A stretch of DNA of 32,893 nt from an uncultured Lysobacter sp. (GTDB taxonomy: Bacteria; Pseudomonadota; Gammaproteobacteria; Xanthomonadales; Xanthomonadaceae): positions 1 to 32,893 of the forward strand of contig CAMLID010000035.1 of NCBI GenBank assembly GCA_946480055.1. Reading direction: 5' to 3'. Below the pieces are notes generated by a model. That model saw only the letters and a list, made by a program, of their open reading frames with translations, was not told the origin of the DNA and searched no databases. Below, piece after piece: positions 1 through 7,926 of this stretch. The first letter of the stretch is position 1. Every line of letters starts with the position of its first letter. Position numbers and translations under genes: made by a program.

Positions 1-570
1 CGTGTCCTGCAGCGGCACCCACGAACGCGCGTGGATCTGCTGCGACTGGCTGAACATGAAGGGCGTCTTCTTGCCCTCGGTCATCGCCGGCGTCAGCCAC
101 TGCAGGCCCGACGCGTTCGGCGAGGTCTTGTAGGTCACGCGGATGCGCGCGTTGCGATCCGGCGTTTCGATGGTGAGCTTGCTGCCGAGCAGCTTGTCGG
201 CCGGCGCCAGCGAGAACTTGAGATCGTTCCACTTGCCGTCGCTGCGCTCGCCGACGATCTTTTCGATGGTGAGCTCGCGCGAGTCCAGCACCAGCTGGGT
301 CGCGTTCTTGTCGATCCAGTTCAGGGTGTAGGTCGCCGAACCGCTGAGCTGCTTGTGTTCGAAGTCGACCGCCAGCTGCAGGGCGAGGTCGTCGATGCGG
401 ACCTTGTCCGGCTGGGCGTAGGAATGCTCGTCCACCACGGCAGGGCTAGTCACGGCGGTCTCCGTCTTGGCGGCGGGGGTGGCGGTGCTGTCCACGGGCG
501 GCGCGGCGTCGCGCGAACAACCGGCCGCGAGCGCGGCGGCGAGGCAAACGGTAAGGATCGAATAACGCAT
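1..570 (-). CDS. M1-family metallopeptidase lipoprotein (LTA4 hydrolase/aminopeptidase type), 5' part only
   Basis: Reading the minus strand from ATG at 570 gives 190 codons that run off the window at base 1. The N-terminus is a lipoprotein signal (MRYSILTVCLAAALAAGC), with Cys18 as the probable lipidated residue, followed by a Pro/Thr/Ala-rich linker to about residue 50. From about residue 55 the sequence follows the beta-sandwich domain of leukotriene A4 hydrolase-like M1 aminopeptidases: LNWIDKNATQLVLDSREL, then SGLQWLTPAMTEGKKTPFMF and SQSQQIHARSWVPLQDT, which match the family's 'GLQWL..., Q.QAIHARS, QDTP' stretch. The GxMEN and HExxH zinc motifs would lie beyond the window, so catalytic competence cannot be judged. 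It probably acts in the periplasm, membrane-anchored, trimming amino acids from peptides. It is transcribed divergently from the SDR at 791. No good Shine-Dalgarno is visible before the ATG. Confidence 0.85.
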   Translation of the reverse strand, partial: MRYSILTVCLAAALAAGCSRDAAPPVDSTATPAAKTETAVTSPAVVDEHSYAQPDKVRIDDLALQLAVDFEHKQLSGSATYTLNWIDKNATQLVLDSRELTIEKIVGERSDGKWNDLKFSLAPADKLLGSKLTIETPDRNARIRVTYKTSPNASGLQWLTPAMTEGKKTPFMFSQSQQIHARSWVPLQDT

Positions 571-790
571 GGCAGGCCCACGGCAAGGGATCGAGCCTTC
601 GAGTTTAGCGCCCCCGGCCCGGCCGCGGCACCGCTCGGCATGGCGGTTCGGCCGGCCCCGTCAGCTCCGGGGCCCGTAACGCTGATTCCGGCCCGGGACG
701 CTGCAACAGTCAGTCCTGCGCGCCCGGCTGCGCATCTGCGCGAGGGCGCCTAGCATCGATGTCCCTCCCCCCTCTTACGGAAAACCGACG
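571..790. other. Divergent intergenic region
   Basis: About 220 bases separate the M1 peptidase start (minus) from the SDR start (plus), so promoters for both must lie here. It is very GC-rich and I could not identify convincing -35/-10 pairs. No gene or repeat is seen. Confidence 0.4.
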
Positions 791-1531
791 ATGACTCCTC
801 TCGCAGGCAAGGTGGCGCTGGTGACCGGCGGCAGCCGCGGTATCGGCGCGGCCACCGCCAAGCGCCTGGCGCGCGACGGCGCCGACGTGGTCCTGACCTA
901 CGCCAGTTCGCAGGATCAGGCGCTGGCCGTGGTCGCCGCGATCCAGGCCGACGGCCGCCGCGCCCTGGCGATCCGCGCCGACAGCGCCGATCCCGACGCG
1001 GTGACCGCCGCGGTCGAACGCACCGTGGCCGAGTTCGGCCGCATCGACATCCTGGTCAACAACGCCGGCATCTTCATGTACGGCCCGTTCGAGGACGAGT
1101 CGCGCTCGAGCTTCGAACGCGCGATCGCGATCAACGTGCAGGCGCCGTTCGCGGCCGCCCAGGCCGCGTCCAGGCACATGCGCGAAGGCGGCCGCATCAT
1201 CACCATCGGCAGTTGCCTGGGCGAGCGCGTGGGCGCGCCTGGCATGACCTTGTACTCGCTGACCAAGTTCGCGACCGTCGGCCTGAGCAAGGGTCTGGCG
1301 CAGGACCTGGGCCCGCGCGGCATCACCGCCAACGTGGTCCAGCCCGGTCCGATCGACACCGACATGAACCCGGCCGACGGCGAAGGCGCCGAGCACCAGC
1401 GCGCCGGCCTGCCGTTGGGCCGCTACGGCGAACCCGAGGACGTGGCCGCCGCGGTCGCGCACCTGGCCGGTCCGGGCGGACGCTTCATCACCGGCGCCGC
1501 GATCTCGGTCGACGGCGGCTTCTCGGCCTGA
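791..1531 (+). CDS. SDR-family oxidoreductase (FabG-like)
   Basis: This 246-residue protein is a classical short-chain dehydrogenase/reductase. The glycine-rich nucleotide site TGGSRGIG is at residues 12-19, NNAG at 90-93, the catalytic Ser at about 141, and YxxxK is Tyr155/Lys159 (YSLTK). The end [14 protein letters not shown] is typical of FabG-like enzymes. It should carry out NAD(P)-dependent oxidation or reduction of a hydroxyl/keto group. Arg16 after the Gly-rich loop leans towards NADP(H). The substrate cannot be told from sequence: it is unlinked to fatty-acid genes, so it is probably not the housekeeping FabG. The gene is followed after 7 bases by an SMR exporter and the two are probably co-transcribed. 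Confidence 0.9.
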   Translation: MTPLAGKVALVTGGSRGIGAATAKRLARDGADVVLTYASSQDQALAVVAAIQADGRRALAIRADSADPDAVTAAVERTVAEFGRIDILVNNAGIFMYGPFEDESRSSFERAIAINVQAPFAAAQAASRHMREGGRIITIGSCLGERVGAPGMTLYSLTKFATVGLSKGLAQDLGPRGITANVVQPGPIDTDMNPADGEGAEHQRAGLPLGRYGEPEDVAAAVAHLAGPGGRFITGAAISVDGGFSA

Positions 1532-1538
1532 GCCGACG

Positions 1539-1871
1539 ATGACGCGCACGGCGACGCTGGCCTGGGCGCTGCTGATCGGCGCCGGGCTGCTGGAAATCGT
1601 CTGGGCGATCGCGCTCAAGCACAGCGAGGGCTTCGCGCGCCTGTGGCCGAGCGTGATCGGCCTGACCGCCGCGATCGCGAGTTTCGCGATGCTGGCGCTG
1701 GCCCTGAAATGGTTGCCGGTCGGCACCGCCTATGCGGTCTGGGTCGGAATCGGCACGGTCGGTGTCGCGATCGCAGGCATCGTCGCGTTCGGCGAGCCTG
1801 CGACGGCAGCGCGCTTGCTATGCCTGAGTCTGATCGTGGGCGGCGTGATCGGCTTGAAACTGGTGGGCTGA
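1539..1871 (+). CDS. gdx: SMR-family transporter, Gdx/SugE-like
   Basis: The product is 110 residues with four transmembrane helices, the normal size of small multidrug resistance proteins, which work as antiparallel dimers driven by proton exchange. The signature [15 protein letters not shown] near the N-terminus contains the essential membrane Glu (Glu19). [17 protein letters not shown] and the GEP segment before the last helix match the SugE/Gdx guanidinium-exporter subgroup better than EmrE-type multidrug pumps. There is no guanidine riboswitch in the 7-base gap after the SDR, and I see no candidate ahead of the SDR, so control by guanidine is not supported. Substrate (guanidinium or quaternary ammonium) is inferred from subgroup only. 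Confidence 0.85.
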   Translation: MTRTATLAWALLIGAGLLEIVWAIALKHSEGFARLWPSVIGLTAAIASFAMLALALKWLPVGTAYAVWVGIGTVGVAIAGIVAFGEPATAARLLCLSLIVGGVIGLKLVG

Positions 1872-1907
1872 GCGCGGCGTGGACGCCAAGCTGCGCCCTG
1901 TGCGCCG

Positions 1908-1935
1908 GGCCTGGGGGCGAACCCGCCCTCAGGCC
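1908..1935. terminator. Bidirectional hairpin between convergent genes
   Basis: Arms 1908-1919 and 1924-1935 form a 12-bp stem with one G/T wobble around an AACC loop. It lies between the SMR gene and the convergent GNAT gene and overlaps the GNAT stop. There is no strong T-run on either side, so termination strength is uncertain. Confidence 0.5.
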
Positions 1936-2384
1936 GCTACGGCGCGCCGCAGGTAATAGCCTGAGGCCGCGAACGCCTCGTTGCCGGCGAGCTTGCCCTC
2001 CACCGTGCGCAGCACCGCGAAACCTTCCGACAGGTACAGGGCCAGCGCGGCCTCGTTGCCCACCAGCACTTCGGTGTACAGGTCGCCTTCGCAGGCGGCG
2101 ATCACGTGACGCAGCAGCTCGCGGCCGATGCCCCGCCGATACGCGGCCGGGTCGCAATACAGCCAGGTCAGTTCCTGATCCGAGTACGCGGCGAAGCCCC
2201 GCACGCTGCCGTCGACCTCGGCGACGACAACCCGGGCATCGAACAGCCCTTCGTTGTCGGCGGTCTGCTCCAGGCTCAGGTACGCGGCCATCAGGCCGCT
2301 GGCGCCCAGTTCGTCGCGACGCGCGGCGTCGTGGATCTCGCACAGTCGCAGCCAGTCGCCGTCCAGGTACTCGCGGATGTTCAT
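1929..2384 (-). CDS. GNAT-family N-acetyltransferase
   Basis: This 151-residue single-domain protein carries the acetyl-CoA pyrophosphate loop YRRGIGRELLRHV (the R/Q-x-x-G-x-G/A motif A) at about residues 82-94. It is preceded by the beta-strand LTWLYCDPAA and followed by EVLVGNEAALALYLSEGFAVL, the usual motif B. It should transfer an acetyl group from acetyl-CoA to an amine, but the substrate cannot be predicted. The start is supported by AGGAA seven bases before the ATG. It is convergent with the SMR gene and runs in the same direction as the ubiE pair upstream of it, 35 bases away from the small membrane protein. Confidence 0.85.
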   Translation of the reverse strand: MNIREYLDGDWLRLCEIHDAARRDELGASGLMAAYLSLEQTADNEGLFDARVVVAEVDGSVRGFAAYSDQELTWLYCDPAAYRRGIGRELLRHVIAACEGDLYTEVLVGNEAALALYLSEGFAVLRTVEGKLAGNEAFAASGYYLRRAVAA

Positions 2385-2419
2385 GCCGGCGTTCCTGCCT
2401 TATGCCGCGACGCAGCGCG

Positions 2420-2632
2420 CTACCAGAAGATTACCCACAGCACGAAGCCGATCGTCAGCGAGGCGACGAACACCACTGAGCCGATGAGATTGAAACCGCT
2501 GGCGCAATCGCTGCAGTACCTGCCGCGCGACGGCGACGGAATCCACAACCATGCCAGCGGCAGGAACAGCCACCACTGCACCGCGGCTTCGGGACTGGCG
2601 GGCTGCTCTTCGCACCACTTGCACAGGGACAT
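2420..2632 (-). CDS. Small two-CxxC membrane protein, unknown function
   Basis: A 70-residue ORF begins at ATG 2632, 23 bases after the ubiE stop. It has CxxC pairs at Cys4/Cys7 (CKWC) and Cys40/Cys43 (CSDC), the spacing of a split zinc ribbon. A hydrophobic Trp-rich segment (about residues 19-31) and a clear C-terminal transmembrane helix (about 48-69, ending FVLWVIFW) are also present. I do not recognise a family. The paired Cys knuckles and in-frame start directly after ubiE make it a believable gene rather than a shadow. Its close position suggests co-transcription with ubiE, but no functional link to quinone synthesis can be read from sequence. Confidence 0.6.
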   Translation of the reverse strand: MSLCKWCEEQPASPEAAVQWWLFLPLAWLWIPSPSRGRYCSDCASGFNLIGSVVFVASLTIGFVLWVIFW

Positions 2633-2655
2633 CGCTCGCGCCTCCGGCGCCAGGC

Positions 2656-3420
2656 TCAGACCTTGTAGCCGGTGTGGATCGCGACGATGCCCGCCGACAG
2701 GTTCTTGTAATCGCAGCGCGCGAAGCCGGCCTCGCCCATCATGCGCTTGAGCTCGTCCTGCGGCGGATGCTTGCGGATGCTCTCGGCCAGGTACTGGTAG
2801 CTGTCGCTGTCGTTGGCGAACAGCTTGCCCAGCTTGGGCAGGATATTGAACGAGTGGAAGTCGTAGATCGGCTTGAACCACTCGGCCTTCACCTCGGAGA
2901 ACTCCAGCACCCGCGCCTGTCCGCCGACCTTGAGCACGCGCTGCATCTCGCGCAGCGCCGCGTCCTTCTCGGTGACGTTGCGCAGGCCGAAGGCGATCGT
3001 GACCAGGTCGAAGCTCGCGTCCGGGAACGGCAGCTTTTCGGCGTTCATCTGCACGTATTCGAAGCCAGAGACCTTGCCCATGTCGGTCATGCGGTCGCGG
3101 CCCACGCGCAGCATCGCGCCGTTGATGTCGCCCAGCACGATGCTGCCGGTGTCGCCGACGCGGTCGCGCAGCAGCAGGGCGATGTCGCCGGTGCCGCCGG
3201 CCAGATCGAGCACGCGGTCGCCGCGCTTGACCTGCGCGGTGGCGACGAAATAGCGCTTCCAGACCCGATGCACGCCCAGGCTCATCAGGTCGTTCATCAG
3301 GTCGTACTTGCCGGCGACCGAGGAAAACACCTCGCCGACCAGTTTCTGCTTGTCGCCCTTGGGCACGTCGCGGAAACCGAAGTGGGTGGTGTCGTCGGGT
3401 TTTTGGGTCTGTTCGCTCAT
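2656..3420 (-). CDS. ubiE: Ubiquinone/menaquinone biosynthesis C-methyltransferase UbiE
   Basis: The 254-residue product is a SAM-dependent methyltransferase that methylates the ring carbon of demethylubiquinol precursors (and demethylmenaquinol where made). TTHFGFRDVP at residues 11-20 is the typical UbiE start, followed by VFSSVAGKYDLMNDLMSLGVHRVWK. The SAM motif VLDLAGGTGDI is at 70-80, and FGLRNVTEKDAALREMQRVLKVGG gives the post-I region. KPIYDFHSFNILPKLGKLFA and the end AGIVAIHTGYKV are also characteristic. Length matches the family. The start was set at ATG 3420 because residues upstream in the same frame are not UbiE-like. It is divergent from the ElaA-like gene, with a 94-base gap. 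Confidence 0.95.
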   Translation of the reverse strand: MSEQTQKPDDTTHFGFRDVPKGDKQKLVGEVFSSVAGKYDLMNDLMSLGVHRVWKRYFVATAQVKRGDRVLDLAGGTGDIALLLRDRVGDTGSIVLGDINGAMLRVGRDRMTDMGKVSGFEYVQMNAEKLPFPDASFDLVTIAFGLRNVTEKDAALREMQRVLKVGGQARVLEFSEVKAEWFKPIYDFHSFNILPKLGKLFANDSDSYQYLAESIRKHPPQDELKRMMGEAGFARCDYKNLSAGIVAIHTGYKV

Positions 3421-3514
3421 GACGGGGATTATCGCATGGCGGTCGTGGGGGCTTCGGGTGAGGGCCGGGGTGGAGGGCAAGCGCAACCCCACGCCCCTGC
3501 GGCATCATTCCCCC

Positions 3515-3991
3515 ATGCCCACCGCCCCCACCCTGCACTGGCAGGCCAAGCCCTACGCCGACATCGAACGCGACGAGCTCTACGAACTGCTGCGCCTGCG
3601 CGCGGAGGTGTTCGTCATCGAGCAGAACTGCGTCTACCTCGATCCCGACGGCAAAGACCGCCACCCCGAGGCGCTGCACCTGCTCGGGCGCGCCGCGGAC
3701 GGCGCGCTCGCCGCCTATCTGCGGATCCTGCCGGCCGGGCTCAGCTACCCGCAGGTGAGTTTCGGCCGGGTGCTGACCGCGCCGGCGTTCCGCGGCCAGG
3801 GACTGGGCGACCCCATGATCGAGGCGGCCCTGGCCGCGATCGAGGCGCGCTGGCCCGGCGCCGACATCCAGATCGGCGCCCAGGCCCACCTGCAGGGCTA
3901 CTACGGCCGCCACGGCTTCGCGCCCTCCTCCGAGCCCTATGTCGAGGACGGCATCCCGCACATCGACCTGTTGCGCCCCCGCCGCGGCTGA
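3515..3991 (+). CDS. ElaA-like GNAT acetyltransferase
   Basis: The 158-residue protein matches the ElaA subgroup of GNAT acetyltransferases. LYELLRLRAEVFVIEQNCVYLDPDGKD near the N-terminus and SFGRVLTAPAFRGQGLG (acetyl-CoA loop, about residues 82-98) are diagnostic. AQAHLQGYYGRHGF and the closing EDGIPHIDLLRP also fit. ElaA is widely conserved, but its physiological substrate is not settled. The start at ATG 3515 fits family length; a longer in-frame reading back to 3308 overlaps ubiE and encodes nothing ElaA-like. It is divergent from ubiE. Confidence 0.9.
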   Translation: MPTAPTLHWQAKPYADIERDELYELLRLRAEVFVIEQNCVYLDPDGKDRHPEALHLLGRAADGALAAYLRILPAGLSYPQVSFGRVLTAPAFRGQGLGDPMIEAALAAIEARWPGADIQIGAQAHLQGYYGRHGFAPSSEPYVEDGIPHIDLLRPRRG

Positions 3992-4106
3992 ATCCGACCC
4001 AGAACCGCCCGTTCCGCCGTCCTGGGCGTACGAATCCGCCGATTCGGACGACGCGCACTGCCCCAACGACCACGCTGAGGCCTCCTGAATCCTTCGGAGG
4101 TGCGGT

Positions 4107-4769
4107 ATGTGGCGTGGGACGGTCTGGTTGCGTCGGGCGGCGGCGCTGGTATTCGGCCTGGGCTGCCTGGCGGTGGCGGTCTACGCCTTCACCTTCTTCT
4201 CCCGCGACACCAACCTGGGCAACCCCTTCGACGCCCGCTTCGTGGTCTCCGGCTGGGACGTGCCCGGGCATATCTTCGGCGCCGGCCTGGCCCTGCTGCT
4301 GGCGCCGCTGCAGCTGCTCGGCGGCGTGCGCCGGCGCTGGCCGCGCCTGCACCGGCTAAGCGGCGGCGTGTATGCGGGTGCGATCCTGATCGCCGCGATC
4401 TCGGCGCTGTCGCTGTCGCGCCATGCCCAGGGCGGCCTCGCCAGCGGCTCGGCGTTCGCGCTGCTGGCGGTGATCTGGGTCGGCTGCACCGCCACGGGCA
4501 TCGGCTACGCGATCCGCCGCGACTTCGAAAACCACCGCCGCTGGATGTTCCGCAGCGTCGCCCTGACCGCCTCCGCGGTGACGCTGCGGATCATGCTCGG
4601 GGTCGGCGCGGCGGCGATGCAGTGGCCGTTCCTGCCGGTCTACATCACCGCGGCCTGGGCCTGCTGGACGGTGAACCTGGCGCTGTGCGAACTGATACTG
4701 CGCTGGCCGGCGATCCGCGCGCGCCTCGCCGCGCAGCGCAGGCTCTCAGTCGACGCCGCGCGAGGTTGA
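4107..4769 (+). CDS. DUF2306-family membrane protein
   Basis: The 220-residue product has about six or seven hydrophobic helices (first at about residues 8-30). It carries family hallmarks: GHIFGAGLALLLAPLQLLGGVRRRWPRLHRLSGGVYAGAIL, in short the loop HRLSGGVY, and later ENHRRWMFRSVALTASAVTLR. The His/Arg pairs in these loops are conserved in DUF2306, whose function is not established. GGAGG six bases before ATG 4107 supports the start. The last 24 bases overlap the 3' end of the convergent AraC-type gene, so transcription of one could interfere with the other. Confidence 0.8.
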   Translation: MWRGTVWLRRAAALVFGLGCLAVAVYAFTFFSRDTNLGNPFDARFVVSGWDVPGHIFGAGLALLLAPLQLLGGVRRRWPRLHRLSGGVYAGAILIAAISALSLSRHAQGGLASGSAFALLAVIWVGCTATGIGYAIRRDFENHRRWMFRSVALTASAVTLRIMLGVGAAAMQWPFLPVYITAAWACWTVNLALCELILRWPAIRARLAAQRRLSVDAARG

Positions 4770-5873
4770 GGTCGCGCCGGCATGGCGCTGCCGGTAGGCG
4801 CTGGGTGTCTGACCCAACTGGCGCTTGAACGCGGCGTTGAAGGTCGACTTGGAGGTGTAGCCGCAGGCGTAGGCGATATCGAGGATGGTGCGGGCGTCGC
4901 CGGCGTCGGCCAGGCAGGCGCGCGCGGCTTCCACCCGCTGGCGATTGATGTAGTCCCAGAAGTGCCCCTCGAAACGGCGGTTGATCACCTCCGACACCAG
5001 GTACTCGGGGTAGCCGCTGCGCTTGGCGAGCTGGCCGATGGTCAGCGCGGGCTCGCGGTACAGCCGCTCCTGCGCCATCAGCTGCGACAAGCGCGCCTCG
5101 ACCGCCGGGAAGCGCGGATCGCCGGCGTCCGGCAGCTCGAGCTTCGCCTCGGCCGCGGGTTCGGGCGCCGGCTCCGCCGCCACCGCGGCCTGGTTCAAGC
5201 TCAAGTAACCGACTACGAACACCCAGCCCACCACCGCGCCGTAGATCAGCGGGTAGTCGATCCAGGGAATGCGCGCCAGCCACTGCAGGAGCGCGATGCA
5301 CCAGATCACGATCTGCGAAACCGCCATCGCATCGATCCAGTGCAGGGACATGCGGTCGGCGTCCGAGCGCCGTTGCAGCAGCCCACGGCGGTAGCGGCGC
5401 ACGCGCACCAATCCGGCGATCACGTAGCTCAGGCTGTAGACGAACAGCAGAATGTCCAGCCAAGGCCGACCCGGCCAATGACCGCCTTCGCCCAGATACT
5501 CGAAGAACGCGCGCTGCTGCGCCGCGTCCTGCAGGAACACGCCGGTGTTGGCCACCAATGCCACCACGAAGCCCGACAGGTGCACGGCATCGCGGCGATC
5601 CAGGCCGCGCGCCTCGGTCAGCGCACGTACGTACAGATAGAACAGACTGCCGTAGAGGAATGGAAGCAGGCTGACCAGCCGGTAGACCTTCAGCAGTTCC
5701 GGCGCGGGTCCGTGAAAATACACCGCCTTGACCGCCAGATCGGCGCCGATCAGCGCGACCCAAGCCGCCAATACCCGATTGGCCTGGGCATTGACCGGCC
5801 GCCGCCACAGTGCGAGCGCCAGCAACGCGGCCTGGCCGGCACCGATCGCGAATACGAGACTCCAGAAGGTCAT
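4746..5873 (-). CDS. AraC-family regulator with N-terminal multi-span membrane domain
   Basis: The 375-residue protein has two parts. Residues 1 to about 230 contain seven or so hydrophobic helices (for example WSLVFAIGAGQAALLALALW and GAVVGWVFVVGYLSL). After an Ala/Pro/Glu linker, residues about 275-365 form an AraC-type double helix-turn-helix: LTIGQLAKRSGYPEYLVSEVINRRF and then TILDIAYACGYTSKSTFNAAFKRQLGQTPSAYRQ, the latter being the AraC family signature. This places a DNA-binding domain on a membrane sensor, which implies direct response to a membrane or external cue. Targets are unknown. Neighbouring candidates are the divergent cytosine deaminase gene (126 bases away) and the convergent DUF2306 gene. 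Confidence 0.88.
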   Translation of the reverse strand: MTFWSLVFAIGAGQAALLALALWRRPVNAQANRVLAAWVALIGADLAVKAVYFHGPAPELLKVYRLVSLLPFLYGSLFYLYVRALTEARGLDRRDAVHLSGFVVALVANTGVFLQDAAQQRAFFEYLGEGGHWPGRPWLDILLFVYSLSYVIAGLVRVRRYRRGLLQRRSDADRMSLHWIDAMAVSQIVIWCIALLQWLARIPWIDYPLIYGAVVGWVFVVGYLSLNQAAVAAEPAPEPAAEAKLELPDAGDPRFPAVEARLSQLMAQERLYREPALTIGQLAKRSGYPEYLVSEVINRRFEGHFWDYINRQRVEAARACLADAGDARTILDIAYACGYTSKSTFNAAFKRQLGQTPSAYRQRHAGATSTSRGVD

Positions 5874-5998
5874 GCGGAGAAGATCATGCGGCGCGAATCG
5901 GCGGGGCGGCGGCGGACGCGCCGATTATGCCTGCACCGCAACTCTCGACCGCGCCGGGTCCGCACGCCAGACTGCGCACCTGACACCAGGAGTTCCGC

Positions 5999-6454
5999 AT
6001 GATCGCCACCCCCGACTACCGCGCCCTGCTCGCCACCGCCGTCGCCGAAGCCCGCCAGGGTCTGGCCGAGGGCGGCATCCCGATCGGTGCCGCCCTGTAC
6101 CACAACGACGGCCGGCTGCTCGGTTGCGGCCACAACCGCCGCATCCAGGAAGGCGACCCTTCGGTGCACGGCGAGACCGACGCGTTCCGCAAGGCCGGGC
6201 GTCAGCGCCGTTACCGCGACACCATCATGGTCACCACCCTGGCGCCGTGCTGGTACTGCAGCGGCTTGGTGCGCCAGTTCAACATCGGCACCGTGGTGGT
6301 CGGCGAATCGGTCAACTTCAGCGGCGGTATCGACTGGCTGCGCGAGAGCGGCGTCGAAGTGATCGACCTCAACGACGGCGAATGCATCGACATGCTCGGC
6401 GACTACATCGCCGCGCATCCCGAGGTCTGGAACGAAGACATCGGCGAAGACTGA
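5999..6454 (+). CDS. Zinc-dependent nucleoside/cytosine deaminase, yeast Fcy1-like
   Basis: This 151-residue enzyme belongs to the cytidine deaminase-like fold. Its zinc site is visible as H57-G-E59 and P83-C84-W-Y-C87, with Glu59 as the proton shuttle. The surrounding sequence (SVHGETDAFRKAGRQ, TTLAPCWYCSGLVRQFNIGTVVVGES, then the end AHPEVWNEDIGED) resembles yeast-type cytosine deaminase, which is small and unrelated to the amidohydrolase CodA normally found in enterobacteria. It would convert cytosine to uracil and ammonia for pyrimidine salvage; guanine deaminase or TadA-like activity is less likely given the WNEDIGE tail. AGGAG seven bases upstream supports the start. It is divergent from the AraC-type gene. 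Confidence 0.85.
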   Translation: MIATPDYRALLATAVAEARQGLAEGGIPIGAALYHNDGRLLGCGHNRRIQEGDPSVHGETDAFRKAGRQRRYRDTIMVTTLAPCWYCSGLVRQFNIGTVVVGESVNFSGGIDWLRESGVEVIDLNDGECIDMLGDYIAAHPEVWNEDIGED

Positions 6455-6494
6455 ACGCCGATGCGCAGCCGCCGCGCCGACGCGCGCCGCGGCA

Positions 6495-6519
6495 GCGATA
6501 TCGACGGCGCGATATCGAC
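6495..6519. repeat. Two direct copies of GCGATATCGAC, possible operator
   Basis: An 11-base unit occurs at 6495-6505 and 6509-6519, period 14, each holding a GATATC palindrome. It lies about 110 bases before the start of the secreted protein gene at 6629, in the 174-base gap after the deaminase gene. It could bind a regulator, but only the repeat itself is seen. Confidence 0.35.
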
Positions 6520-6628
6520 AGCGCTTGAGACCGCGATCGACCGTGATGCGACGGTGCTACCCTTGCCCGCGCAGGGGTGATCAATGGAATGGTGCGTCCA
6601 TCCATGCAGCGGTACTCAAGGAGATTGA

Positions 6629-7879
6629 ATGAACGCAATGCGTAAGCGCGCGCCGATGATCGGCGCCATCGTCGCTGCGGGCCTGGTTGCGAGTCTGGTC
6701 GCGGCCCCGGCCTGGGCCGGCAGCTATCAGTGCGACAACGACCGCTCGGCCAGCCAGTACCCCAATTGCAGCAACATGGGCGGCTACAACTACGTATACC
6801 GCAGCGGCCAGGGCGGCGACTGGAACGGCGACGATCGCCTGAATTCCACCAGCAGCGGCTGGTACGGCTGGTTCTTTCCCGGCCCCGACCGTTACTACAG
6901 CTACTACGCCTGGCTCAACAATCCCGCCTTCACCGACGCCTACGCCAGCTACGGCGTGATCGACACCAGCACCGCCATGCATCACACGGCGACCATCAAC
7001 CAGAACACCGCGCCGGGCGGCTGGAACTACGTCGGCTACGGCTACGGCTACCTGTTCACCGTCACGCCCAGCGGCAACGGCCGCAACGGCGCCGACATCG
7101 TGCAGTTGTACTTCTCCTCTCTGGCCGCGGCCGACGCCAAGCCCGGCATCGTCGAGGCCGACCGCGACAACAGCGGCCGCTGCGCGTCGATGGCTCCACA
7201 GGACGCACGCGTCGCGGCGCTGCAGCAGCGCATGCTCGATGCCGTGGACCGTTACCGCGATGCGGCCGGCTCGGTGGACGTGCATTTCGGCAACAACGGC
7301 CAGGACGAGGCGATCGATTTCGAGGTATCGCAGTCCGCGCGCAGCAGCTTCGTGCGTATCGCCCGCGGCGGCGATCGCGTCGAAGAGCACGTCAGCCGCG
7401 ACGGCAGCACTCTCAGCCTGTACCCGCAGAGCACGTCCTATCGCAGCATCAGCAACGCCGACGCATCCCCGCCGCTCGGTGCGCGTCAGTACCGCAACGC
7501 CCGCTGCGAGCCGGTGTTCGTACATCGCCCGGATCCGTCCGGCGCGGTCGGTGCGGATGCCGTGCTATCGCCGCAGAACTACGCCTTCTGGCTGTCCACC
7601 GAGGACGTGCGCATCGCCGGCCGCCAGCGCCTGCTCGGCCGAAACGCGACCGTCGTCGTCGGCAAGCATGGCAACTACCTGGGCAGCAAGCTCGGCGCCG
7701 ACACCTTCCGGATGTGGGTCGACAGCGACACCGGCGTGCTGCTGAAGCTGATCGGCAGCGACCGCCGCGGCAAGCCGGCGTATTCGATCGTAGTGCGCGA
7801 GCTGCGCCTGGATACCGGCCTGGACCTCAAACCCACGCTGACCGCACCGCGCGGTTGGAGCCGACTCGGCCAAGGTTGA
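6629..7879 (+). CDS. Secreted protein: aromatic-rich golvesin-like N-half plus LolA/MucB-like C-part
   Basis: The 416-residue product starts with a Sec signal peptide (residues 1-30, ending AAPAWA), so it is exported. AAGGAG five bases before ATG 6629 supports the start. Residues about 31-165 are rich in Tyr, Trp, Gly and Asn. The stretch YYSYYAWLNNPAFTDAYASY, later TATINQNTAPGGWNYVG, resembles by eye the golvesin/CBD-like beta-sandwich found on secreted enzymes (pattern '...DQ...GGWN.LG'). Residues about 195-416 look like a MucB/RseB or LolA-type fold: VDVHFGNNGQDEAIDFEVSQ, RIARGGDRVEEHVS, GRQRLLGRNATVVVG and MWVDSDTGVLLKLIGSDRRGKPAYSIVV. No catalytic motif is evident. It may bind a lipid or hydrophobic ligand or a surface polymer, but function is not assignable. 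Both fold calls are tentative. Confidence 0.6.
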   Translation: MNAMRKRAPMIGAIVAAGLVASLVAAPAWAGSYQCDNDRSASQYPNCSNMGGYNYVYRSGQGGDWNGDDRLNSTSSGWYGWFFPGPDRYYSYYAWLNNPAFTDAYASYGVIDTSTAMHHTATINQNTAPGGWNYVGYGYGYLFTVTPSGNGRNGADIVQLYFSSLAAADAKPGIVEADRDNSGRCASMAPQDARVAALQQRMLDAVDRYRDAAGSVDVHFGNNGQDEAIDFEVSQSARSSFVRIARGGDRVEEHVSRDGSTLSLYPQSTSYRSISNADASPPLGARQYRNARCEPVFVHRPDPSGAVGADAVLSPQNYAFWLSTEDVRIAGRQRLLGRNATVVVGKHGNYLGSKLGADTFRMWVDSDTGVLLKLIGSDRRGKPAYSIVVRELRLDTGLDLKPTLTAPRGWSRLGQG

Positions 7880-7886
7880 ACCGGCA

Positions 7887-7916
7887 CGGCGCGCGGACCT
7901 TCGGGTGCGCGCGCCG
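7887..7916 (+). terminator. Hairpin with TTCG loop after the secreted protein gene
   Basis: Arms 7887-7899 and 7904-7916 pair over 13 positions with one mismatch, around a stable TTCG tetraloop. The stem starts 7 bases after the stop at 7879 and is followed by CTGCTTTGG, a short T-run. It also separates this gene from the convergent membrane protein gene. Confidence 0.65.
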
Positions 7917-7926
7917 CTGCTTTGGC

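Noticed and set aside
1..753. 240-codon plus-strand frame at the window start
   Set aside because: It is antisense to the M1 peptidase lipoprotein gene, which has a lipobox and family motifs.
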